Assembly: GCA_965263155.1 (NCBI GenBank)
Contig: OZ253586.1
Location: 372,001 to 436,000 of the forward strand
Direction of reading: 5' to 3'
From: JAAXIE01 sp965263155
GTDB taxonomy: Bacteria > Chloroflexota > Dehalococcoidia > Lucifugimonadales > JAAXIE01
DNA length: 64,000 nucleotides
Within the stretch, counting starts at the first letter, position 1; each line of letters begins with the position of its first letter. The notes under the pieces are model-generated. The model was not told the DNA's origin. It ran no database searches and saw only the letters and a program-made list of their open reading frames with translations. The position numbers and the translations under genes are program-made. Below, one piece after another: positions 33,844 through 44,500 of the stretch.

Positions 33844-36459
33844 GTGGCAATAATGAGAATCCCGCTGGTTGCGTTATGGTGCGCGATAGCCCTTGTCCTA
33901 GTATTGATGGGGCCCACTCAGGCGAACGCTCAGCAGCAAGGTGTGAGCGCGAGCCGGTCCATCAGCCCCAGCCCCGTGCCAGCGGGCGGGGGCGAGATCA
34001 GGGTGACCGTCAACATCGCTGGCGCCTATGGCGTTGGCTCGGTCGTAGAAACGCTGCCGGTGGGGTTCGTATACATTCCCGGGTCGGTTGTGCCGTCCGA
34101 TATAGCTCCGACAGAATCCGGGCGGGAGCTGACGTTCCCCCTTGTGGGCGAGCAGTCTTTCACCTACAAGGTGGCCGTATCGGCCTCGCCCGGGGAGCAC
34201 ACGTTCGACGGTGCGTTAACCTATGGCCTTGATAGAGACGTCGCGGAAATCGGTGAGACGACCGTCACGGTGGAGGGCGCGGCGGCCACCACAGTCAGTG
34301 CGAGTCGGTCCATCAGCCCCAGTTCCGTACCGGCGACTGGGGGCACGGTCACGGTGACCGTCGACATAGTTGGCTCCTATGGCGTTGGCTCGGTCGTAGA
34401 AACGCTGCCTGCGGAGGGGTTCGAGTACGTGTCCGGGTCGGTGATGCCGTCCGATATAGCTCCGACAGAATCTGGGCGGGAGGTGAGGTTCCCCCTTGTG
34501 GGCGAGTCGTCCTTCTCCTACGACGTGACCGTATCGGCCTCGCCAGGGGAGCACACGTTCGACGGTATGTTGACCTATGGCCTTGATAAGACCGTCGCGG
34601 AAATCGGTGAGACGACCGTGACGGTGGAAGACGCGGCGGCGACCACAGTCAGTGCGAGTCGGTCCATCAGCCCCAGTTCCGTGCCGGCGACCGGGGGCAC
34701 GGTCACGGTGACCGTCAACATCGCTGGCTTGTATGGCGTTGGCTCGGTCGTAGAAACGCTGCCTGCGGGGGGGTTCGAGTACGTGTCCGGGTCGGTGATG
34801 CCGTCCGATATAACGGCGACAGCATCCGGGCGGGAAGTGACGTTCCCCCTTGTGGGCGAGCCGTCCTTCACCTACAAGGTGACTGCACCGGGCTCGCCAG
34901 GGCAGCACGAGTTCTCCGGTGTGTTGACCTATGGCATTGATAAGGACGTCGCGGAAATCGCTGAGACGACTGTGACGGTGGAAGGCGGGACGGTCAGTGC
35001 GACTCGGTCGTTCAGGCCCAGTTCCGTGCCCGCGAGTGGGGGCGAGGTTACGGTGACCGTCAACATCGCTGGCTCCTATAGCATTGGCTCGGTGGTAGAA
35101 ATGCTGCCGGCGGAGTTCGTATACATTCCCGGGTCGGTTGTGCCGGCCGATATAACGGCGACAGAATCCGGGGAGACAGAATCCGGGCAGGCGGTGACGT
35201 TCTCCCTGCTGGGCGAGCAGTCCTTCACCTATATGGTGACGGCACCCGCCTCGCCAGGTCCGCACAGTTTCTCAGGTGTATTGATCTATGGCATCGATAA
35301 GACGCAGGTCTCGGTTGTTGGCACGTCCAGCATAAGGATTGGCAGACCTCCAAGCGGTGGTGGTGGAGGCGGCTCGGCCCGTTCGACTCCCTCAAACCGC
35401 GCACCGTCCTTTGATGAGGGCGCCAGCGCCGCGCGCTCCGTCGCTGAGAACTCCGCTGCTGGCACCGCAGTCGGCGACCCCATCAGCGCTACCGACCGCG
35501 ACGATGCCGACCTCGCCTACAGCTTGGTCTCAGGCGACACGCAGCTGTTTGACATCAACAAGTCGACCGGCCAACTCTCGGTGGCCGAGGGCGCAAGCCT
35601 CGACTTCGAGTCCAAGAGCACCTACTCCGTCAGGGCGCGAGCCATGGACGACGGCGGGAGGCTCGACAACATTACCGTCAGCATCAGGGTCACAGACGTG
35701 GACGAAGAGGGAATGATCGAGGTCTCGGCCGAAGCCCCCGAGCTCGGCAGCGAACTCACGGCCGCCGTCATGGACCCCGATGGAGACGTGACCAGCATCA
35801 GTTGGCAATGGGAACGCTCCGAGGACCAGATGACTTGGACTCCCATCGAAGGCGCCACTTCGGGAACGTACACACCGGAAACAGCGGACGAGGGCCAATA
35901 CCTGCGTGCGACTGTTGCCTACACCGACAAGAATGGCGCCAACAAAATGGCGGCGATGGTGTTCGCCAGCCCGGTACCGGTTGTAGTTGTTCCTACGCCT
36001 GAGCCGACGCCAGTGCCGACCCCGGCCCCGACACCTGCACCCACGCCGGAGCCGACACCGGTGCCACCCACGCCGACACCTGTACCGCCCACGCCGACAC
36101 CTGTGCCGCCTACTCCGACACCGGTACCACCCACGCCGACACCGGTACCGCCTACTCCGACACCGGTACCACCCACTCCGACACCGGTACCACCCACTCC
36201 GACACCGGTACCGCCTACGCCGACGGCTACACCCGTGCCCGCAGCGCCGCCTGCTGCCCCGACCCCTGTGCCTACGGCGATTGCCGTCCCGACCCCTGCG
36301 CCTACGGTTGCCGCGACGCCCGCGCCGACCCCCGTGGTGGAAGAAGAGGACGAGGGCGGGTTCCCAGTGTGGGCGATCATAGTGATAGTGATCGCAGCAG
36401 TGGGAGCGGCCGGTGGTGGTGGATTCCTCGTATGGAAGAGGATGCAGAGAACATCCTAA
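33844..36459 (+). CDS. Membrane-anchored surface protein with four beta domains, cadherin domain and Pro/Thr stalk (871 aa)
   Basis: Signal peptide (about 1-30, ending ANAQQ). Then four tandem domains of about 115 aa, each starting V-S-A-S/T-R-S and containing [29 protein letters not shown] and [13 protein letters not shown]. They resemble beta-sandwich repeats I recall from archaeal surface proteins, but I cannot name the family. A Gly-rich linker leads to a cadherin-like domain (about 515-615) and an Ig-like module (about 625-710). A PVPPTPT stalk follows and then a C-terminal transmembrane helix, [21 protein letters not shown], with basic residues behind. The start is GTG, ten bases after AAGGAG. 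The design is a stalked surface adhesin or S-layer-associated protein, probably acting with the neighbouring cadherin proteins. Confidence 0.85.
36061..36228 (+). repeat. 21-bp tandem repeat encoding a PVPPTPT stalk
   Basis: Eight contiguous 21-bp units, each encoding V-P-P-T-P-T-P with mostly silent differences, lie in the stalk region of the 871-aa protein. Copy number is likely to vary. Confidence 0.85.
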
Positions 36460-36605
36460 GCTGCCAAAACCGAGTAGTGCCTAGGATGGCAGAGGCCACC
36501 TCTACCGGAACAAGGGCGGGGGAGGTTGCCAGTCATTGAGGGACACGGCGAAAAACAAGGCCGGCTGAACCGTTGGGGTTGAGCCAGAATAGCGATAAAG
36601 ATGCC

Positions 36606-36648
36606 GGACGGCGAGATGGGGAACCACTCGCCGTCCGTTCTATTTGTT
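36606..36648 (+). terminator. Intrinsic terminator after the surface operon
   Basis: GGACGGCGAG and CTCGCCGTCC form a perfect 10-bp stem with an 11-nt loop, followed by GTTCTATTTGTT. It lies about 150 bp after the stop of the 871-aa gene and probably ends the transcript. Confidence 0.75.
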
Positions 36649-37252
36649 GGACATCCAGCCAGAGGAAGCCGCAGGCGGGTCGGTAAGGCATCCCGGATTC
36701 CGTATCGGACATCCGCACCGAGGCGACGACATGTTTGCCAACCACGGGCCATCGGATGGGTGTGAGAGGTCAGGTCCTGGCTTGACTAACGCGAGGCACT
36801 TGGGTGGAGGCGCGGATGCCACCCATCAAACTGAACTTAGTAGACTAAGTTTTAGTCGCGTTGTTGAGGCCTGCGAACGGTGCGGGCACAGAACTGCGAG
36901 ATGCGGATTCATGTCCGAGGCCGCTTGTGGAGGGTGAAACATACGCTGGTTGTGTTCTGCGGCCTGATGCACGCCGCAATGGGAATCTGGTTTTGAATCG
37001 CCTTGGTCGCAGGTACCCTTAGGAATCGGCTGGCGTCAAGAGTACGCACAATCGTCGAAAGGCAGGATGCTGGCTGAGCCCGTGCCACTCTGCGGTGTGG
37101 GGAGGCAGTGATGCCTAGGGGGGCGTGGTGTGTTGGTAGGGGTTACTCCAAGGAGTAGGTTTCTGCAGCTTTCTTGGCTAGACAGTCACAGGGTAATGTA
37201 GGTACCCGGAGATGAGCCCGGCCTTGTGCGATCTGGCGAGGACGGTGCGCGC
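36649..37252. other. Intergenic stretch without a supported gene
   Basis: No frame shows family motifs. The one notable feature is the palindrome AACTTAGT-AG-ACTAAGTT (36834-36851), which looks like an operator or small hairpin; no gene start lies close to it. Confidence 0.5.
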
Positions 37253-37915
37253 CTAAGGCTTTGTGAGGAGATACCCTCGGGGACCCTCGGTGAGGGTATG
37301 GTGCGGATGAGTGGCGTTCGCACGGCAGTGGGCACAAGAGGCACAGAGCTGGAGTGGTTGGAACCCCACAGGCGCTGCAACCGTTGTGGGTGGGTCAACG
37401 CACGGCCCGCATTGGCGGAAAGTTCGAAGAGGAACTTCTGCTCGGTGGCGGTTAGCGTGGCTGGCTCACCAGCCAATGATGCATTGTGGTGGGTGCACTC
37501 GATGGCCAAGTCGCCGAGAGTATAAGGGGTTCTGGGGCAAGCCGCTAGGGGTAATTGTCCGTTTGCACAAGGAATGCCTTGATCCCCGCTCCCAACTCGC
37601 GGGCGTGTAGGGCTTGACGTTGTGAACTGATGGCCGATTTCCAAGGAGGTGCGGTAGTTTTGTTCATCGTCACCGCGCTCGCGCAAAAAAATGACGACTG
37701 GAGCGGATATCTGGGAGATTCCTCGATGCCTCCAAAGACGTAGTGCCGGGCAGTATCAGGTCCACTAGGAGCAGATGGGGTTCTTCTTCGGAGAGGATGT
37801 GCTCTAAGTCGTCGAGAAAGTTGGTGACGATCGGGGTTAAACCGGCCTCCGAGAGCGTGCTGCGAATGTACCATCGGATGTCCTAGTCAGCGTGGAGAGA
37901 GACGATACGGGGCTT
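37253..37915 (-). pseudogene. Decayed OmpR-family response regulator
   Basis: The receiver half reads in one frame DIRWYIRSTLSEAGLTPIVT and PHLLLVDLILPGT, with an in-frame TAG (37883-37885) where the N-terminal acidic pair should be. In a second frame the winged helix reads LGDLAIECTHHNASLAGEPA, LTATEQKFLFELSANAGRAL and THPQRLQRLWG. The end, RGYLLTKP and stop, is in yet another frame. At least three disruptions make it non-functional. It lies directly behind a decayed histidine kinase. Confidence 0.8.
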
Positions 37916-37924
37916 TTTCGTCTC

Positions 37925-38345
37925 TCCTCTTGGGAGAGTCCTGCTTCGACGCAGGGTCGATCCGCGCCAGCGGCCCCATCTTCGACGATGTGATCGGCTG
38001 TGGGAACCGTAAGGCGAAAGTTTGTACCCGGTGGCCCAATCCCCCGCGCTTTCAGCCCAGATTCGGCCTCCGTGGGCCTCTGAGATATCCTTGGAGATGG
38101 CAAGACCTTTGCAGATGGCAGACCATTGCAGATGGCAAGACCCGGTCCGGCTACGCTATGGGGGCCGGGTGCCCACAGAAGGCTTCCCCGAACGCGTCTA
38201 CGTGAGACCGCGATCAAATCGGCAGCTGGACCAGCAAAAGGCGTTATCGATGATGAGGCCTCACCTTGGCCACCTACCTGCGCTGGCTCCCCCACAACTA
38301 GGCCATGGGGGGTTCTCGGAGGGAAAATGCCGCTAGGGGCGAAGG
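37925..38345 (-). pseudogene. Decayed sensor histidine kinase (ATPase domain)
   Basis: The minus strand preserves the C-terminal HATPase motif GLAISKDISEAHGGRIWAES, followed in changing frames by remnants such as PGTNFRLTVP. Just before it, a short sequence of about 17 bp (GCAGATGGCAAGACC-like on the plus strand) is repeated three times at about 38092-38142, disrupting the G-box. The gene preceded the regulator remnant at 37253-37915, so both parts of one two-component system have decayed together. Confidence 0.72.
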
Positions 38346-38559
38346 GATGTCCTTGGCGCATTGCAGGCGAGGATGTCTACTCAATCGCCCGAACACGATA
38401 AGCCGAGCTCTTAACGTGTAACCGTCGTATCAGGCTTCGGTCTGACTACTTCGCGTACGCAAGAAGGATGCTGGGGCGAAGGGTCGAGCTTCCGTAGTGG
38501 CAGTCGTAGGTTGGTGCTACCACGGAAGCACATAGTCCGGCGCTTTCAGGAACCGCACT

Positions 38560-41500
38560 TTACCTGATGACTGACAAGCGCCTCCTTATCCATGGAGGAA
38601 CGGCGATCACGCCTCCTCCAGTTAGAGCCATCACCGCTCCCAGGATCATCAGTATCAGCGCCCATAGTGGGGGGTCCGAGACGAATTCCTGGAACGTAGG
38701 TGACAATGAGGCTGGCTGCTTTGCAGGCTGGGGCGTGCGCTCTGAGGAGGAGGCGCTTTGCTGCGCCTTGGAGACTGAGGCTGGAGGCGCGGGTCGGCTG
38801 GCACCCATCGGCGCGACCATGGACGCTGGCGTGGACCGCTGCCCCGAAGGTCCTAAGCTGGGCGGGGGCGCAGGTGTGGGAGTGGGGGCTGCTGTCAGTC
38901 GCCGGAACACCACAGCATTGGTGGTTGCGGCAAAGCTTCCCAGGCTGCTCACCCCGCTCGCGGTCATGGTGACGATACCTTGGTCGTCGGCCTCCAGCAC
39001 GAATTCCACCATCGTCCATTCGTCGTTTTCGCCATTTTGGGCGTGGATGCTGAAGCCATCATTCTCGTAGGCCTGCAGCACCTCCTCTACCCCGCCCAGC
39101 TCGTCTGCGTCCATCTTGAACGAGATGCTGGCAGGCTGATCGAGAGTGACATCCTCCTCTTGGTTGCCCCAGTTATCGAAGATGTGCACTGTCAGACAGA
39201 CGCGCAATTCGTCGTCAGAATCTTCGGCAGTGCCGTCAAAGGAACCGTCTGTGGAGTCTTCGTCATCGTCTTCTGCGCAATTGTTCGGGTCAGAGTCGAC
39301 CCTGACCATGTACGAATTCTCTCTGGATTCCTCTGGGAAGGTGATCGAAGCCACGCCGTCAGGCGTCGTTATGGTCGTCTCGCTGTCGGGACGCACCTTG
39401 CCCACTGCTTGGGTTGCCGCGTTGGTGATGGGCACTTCCTGTATGTCAGTGACGGTGACGCTCACGTCCAAGGAGGCAGTGTAGGTACCGTCAGAGGCAT
39501 GCACTGTAATCACGTAATTATTATCAGCGCCGGAGTCCGACGGCTCTTCGTAGTTGGGCTTGTTTGTGAAGCTGAGCACGCCAGCCGCTATGGAGAAAAC
39601 AGCAGAATCATCGCCTGACAACGACCAAGTAAGCTCGTCACCCTCGGGGTCCGACGCGGTGTACGCAGCCACGCTACCTGTGCTTTGCTCAGCGTAGTCG
39701 AAGGCAGTCTCTCCTGTGACACTGGGAGCCTCGTTTACGTTGGTGACATTGATGGTGATGTCCAGCGACGCCGTCTCCGTCCCATCGGAAGCCTGCACCT
39801 TCACCACGTAGCTGTTGTTCCCGTCCGAGTCCGCTGGGGACTCATAGTCCGGGGACGAATTGAAGCTCAGGGCACCGCCCGTCATGGAGAACAGACTCCC
39901 ATCATCACCGGCTGCCGACCATGTAATCGTATTCCCTGAAGGTTCAACCGCTGCGTAGGTCGCCACCGTAGCCGTGCTGTTTTCGGGGTAGGACATCGAG
40001 GTCATCTCAATCCCCAAGCCCGATCCGCCAGAGCCACCCTTCGTATCACTGCCCCTAGTGGAAACACTCACCCGGAAGTCGTCTACCAAATTGGTTACTG
40101 TCACCGTCACATCCAAAGACCCGGTGTCCGTCCCGTCCGAGGCTTCCACGGTTACGTTGTACACGTTGTCGCCATCCGAGTCAGCGGGGTTCTCATGGTC
40201 TGGCGTTGACTGGAACCTGAGCGATCCATTCGCGATCGAGAAGTCGCCAGCATCGTCACCCGACAGCCCCCATGTCACGTCCAACCCTTCAGGGTCGGTG
40301 GCGGTATAGGTGGCCAAATTCCCCCCGCTGTTCTCAGCCACTTGAATAGTGGTCTCACCTGTCACCGTCGGTGCCTCTGCCACACCGGTGACCCGTATAT
40401 TGATGCTGATCCAGTCGTCACCACCATCGTCATCATGCACGTTGGCCTGTAGCTCATACTGGGTACGCGTCTCGTAGTCCAGTGGTGCCTTCGTTTTCAG
40501 CTGACCGGTGCTCGAATCGATATCGAAGGATGAACCATCCCGCCAGTCTATGATGCCATAGGTCAGTACCGTATCGTCGTCGTCACTAGCCGTCAGCGGG
40601 TCTCCGATGGCAGTGCCAGCCTCCGTATTCTCCGGCACTGTAATGGTCACAGGTCCATTAGCATCAAACTCCGGCTCAGGCTTCGTCGGCTTAGGGGGCG
40701 CGCCGCGGCCGCCGCGGCCGCCGCGGCTGTCGCTGTTGCTACGTGGCTGCCGCGGCGGGACGTTCGCGGTAACGTTGATGGTTACCGTGATGGTATCGGA
40801 AGCGCGGAACGGGTCCGTGGCAGTCACCGTCACGGTGTAGCTGTTCTTCGTGGCATGAACCAAGGGGTCCTTGGTGAGCAATTGACCGGACGACGCCACG
40901 ATATTGAAGGAACCACCATCAGTTCCACTCAACGTGTAGGTGAGTTTCCCGTCATCAGCAGCGTTAGTATCCGTGGCAGTAACTGGCTGGCCTATGTTCC
41001 GACCCGCAGCGGAACCTTCGAGAATGCTACGATCGGCTGTCTGGGCACCAAAGTCTGGCCCGGTGTTAGTTTCGCTGGGCACGGCCCGCACAGCGAACTC
41101 CGATACCGCCTGTGCACTCTTGCTTACACCTTGGCCGTCATCGTAGGTGGCAGTCACCTGGAGGTAGCTACCTACGTCCGCCGTGAGTGGCGTGTAGGTA
41201 TAGGTTGTGGCCGCACTAATCGTGGTCCAAGTCGTCTCGTCATCCGACTTCTCCCACGCCCATGTGGCGACGGGGGACGCGATGTTGGGATCAGTCAGGG
41301 TTGCAGTGAAGGCCGTCCCCACTTGGGGCTGTCGCGAGGACAGCGTGATAGTCCCGTCCTCGGCCAAGTCGCTTACGTTCACAGTCACCGTGATGCTGTT
41401 ATCCGTCGCCGTATCAGCAGTCCCTTCTGCATCCTTGCTATCCCGCACCGACACAGTGATCGTGTAGCCGGTCGTCGTCTCATAGTCCAGGGGGGCCTTG

Positions 41501-44500
41501 GTCTTCAGCTGCCCGGTCGATGCGTCAATATCGAAAGCAGCCGCATCCGTTCCGCCCAAGGTGTAAGTCAAGGTGTCGCCAGCGTCTTGGTCGGTGGCCG
41601 CCACTGGGCCGCCAATGTTCTGGCCTGCGACCGTGTTTTCGGCAACCTCCCGGGTGGCCGTTTGGCCGTCGAACGCGGGCGGCTCGTTCACGTCGGTCAC
41701 AGTGATGGTTACGGTGATGGTCGCATCGGTGCTACTGGCCACGCCATCGCTCGCGGTGACGGTCACGAGATAGCTGGCCCTCGCTTCGTAGTCCAAAGCG
41801 TCCTTGGTCTTAAGCTGGCCCGTGGACGGATTGATGCCGAATGAGGCAGCATGCGTACCGCTGAGGCTGTATGTCAGGGGGTCGTCGTCACCGTCGGTGG
41901 CCCTGACTGGCAAACCGATGTTCCGGTCGGCAGGGGTGTTCTCGGCCACTTCGCGGGTAGTGCTGGGACCCTCGCGGAAGCCGGGTTTCGAGTTCGCCCG
42001 CTGGGTGGAGGAGCCGCCGCCGCCGCCTCCACTGTTTCCACCGCTGTTCCCGCTGTTCCCGCTGTTCGACGGTCGCTGTGGAACTCTGGTAACGTTTATG
42101 GTCACCGTGATGGTATCGGATTCTAGGGATGGGTCGGTGGCAGTTACTATTACTTCGTAGCTGCGCTTCTGAGAGTAGACCAACGGAGCCTTGGTAAGCA
42201 GTTGACCGGACGACGCAACGATGTCAAAGGACTCGCCATCATCGCCACCCAACGTGTAGGTCAAGGTGCCTTCGTCAGCCGTGTTCGAGTCGGTCGCCGT
42301 GACGGCGTTGCCTATGGGGCGACCCGCAGCAGAACCTTCGACAATGCTACGGTCGGCTGTCTCGGCACCGAAATCAGGTCCAGTGTTGGATTCGCTAGGC
42401 AAAGCCCGCACGGCAAGCTCCGACGCCTTCTGCGCGCTCTTGTCGGCGCCTCCCTGCCCATCGTTGTACGTAGCAGTAACCTTCAGCCAACTGCCAACGT
42501 CTTCAGTCACAGGCGTATAGGCAGCGTCCGTCGCCGACCCGATAACGGTCCAAGTCGTCTCGTCTGACGACTTCTCCCACGCCCATGTGACGACAGGGGT
42601 TTCGATATTGGGGTCGGACAGCGTCGCAGTGAAGGCCGTCGCCACTTGGGGCTGTCGCGAGGACAGCGTGATCGTCCCGTCCTCGACCAAGTCGGTCACG
42701 TTCACGGTCACCGTGATGCTGGCATCTGTCGCCGTATCATCGATCCCTTCGGCATCCTTGTTATCTCGCACCCACACGGTCACCGTGTAGCTGGACGTCG
42801 TCTCATAGTCCAAGGGTCCCTTGGTCTTCAACTGCCCGTTGTCATCGATGTCGAAGACCGCCTCGCTTGTTGCGTCCAAGCTGTAGGCCAGCGTGTCGCT
42901 GTCTTGGTCGGTGGCTGTCAGCGCAGTCCCAATGTTCGTGCCCGCCACCGTGTTCTCGTCCACCTCGAAGGTGGTGGTGGTCAGCCCTGAGTTGAAGGTG
43001 GGAGCGTCGTTCGCATCAGTCACCGTGATGGTCACAGTGACCGTAGCGTCGGCAGTCCCCGCATCGGTATCGCTCGCCGTTATCGTCACGCTATAGGTCT
43101 TCTGTGTACCCTCAAAGTCCAACGCTGCTTCGGTCTTCAGCTGACCCGTCGATGTGTCGATGTTAAAGGAGGAGGCGTCCGTCCCTCCTAGGGTGTAAGT
43201 GAGCGGGTCATTGGCATCAGGGTGGACGGCTGCGACGGGTATGCCGATAGGCTGGCCAGCTGCGGTGTTTTCGGCTACCTCGCGGGTGTCGGTGGGAGCG
43301 GGGTACGTCGGAGGTTCGTTCACGTCCGTAACGGTGACGGTGACGGTCAGCGACTTCGGAACATTGGTATCGTCCTTGGCCTGTACCGTCAGCTGGTACT
43401 TGTTGTTGTTGTCTTTGTCGGCTGCTGACTCGAAGTCAGGCGGCGAATTGAAAGTTAGTACGCCTCCACCGATGTCAAATAGGCTCTCATCGTCACCGGC
43501 GAGGTCCCAGGTAATGGTGCCATTCTCCGGGTCGGTGGCAGTATATTGGGCTACATTGCCAGTGGCGTTTTCGGCATAGGGCACTGTGGTGTCGCCTGTC
43601 AGCGACAGAGTCTCGTTATCATCCGTCACCGTGATGGTGACATCTTTGGTGGCGTCCACGGCCGTATCTGGACTCCCGCTGCCGTCTTTGCTGTCTCGGA
43701 CAGAAACGGCTACTTCGTAGCTGGCCTTCATCTCGAAGTCCAAGGCATCCTTGGTCTTGATCTGCCCCGTTGACGTGTCAAAGTCGAACGAGCCAGCATC
43801 CGTCCCACCGAGGCTATAAGTCAGGGTGTCCCCATCATCCGGGTCCTCAGCCGCTACGGCAGCGCCGATGTCCTGTCCGGTGGCGGTGTTCTCAGGGATG
43901 GAGCGTGTGCCCGTCTCGCTATCCGGGAACGCTGGCGCCTCGTTCACATCGGTGACGGTGACGGTGACGGTGATGGTATCGTCCGTCGTTGTGTCGGAGT
44001 TGTCTTGCGCATCCAAATTGTCAGTTACCGAAATAGTGACTTCGTAGCTGTCAGGGGTCTCATGATCCAAAGCGGCTTTTGTCTTCAGTTGGCCGTCGGT
44101 GTCGATGTCGAAGACCAGAGCGCTATCCGTATCGAGGCTGTATGCCAGCGTGTCCTCGTCGTCATCGCTGGCAGTAAACGCATCTCCGATGTCCGTTCCA
44201 GCACCGGTGTTCTCGGCTATGTCACGGGTGGCCGTCGACGACGGGAACTCCGGCGCTTCGTTCACATCGCCCACATCAATGGTGACGGTGATGCTCCCGG
44301 TGAGACCGCCTCTGTCCCGTGCCGTCACAGTGACACTGTATGTGTCCTTGGTCTCATGGTCCAAGGCTGCCTTGGTCTTCAACTGCCCGTTAGATGTGTC
44401 GATGCCGAAGGAGGCGTCATCTGTGCCTCCTCCGAGGCCGTAGGTCAACGAATCATTCGCATCGACGTCGGTGGCCTCCACCGCTGCCCCAATGTCCGTG

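Noticed and set aside
36061..36228. The 21-bp repeats as an origin iteron or CRISPR-like array
   Set aside because: They are in frame with a coding gene, encode a Pro/Thr stalk and vary mainly at third codon positions.
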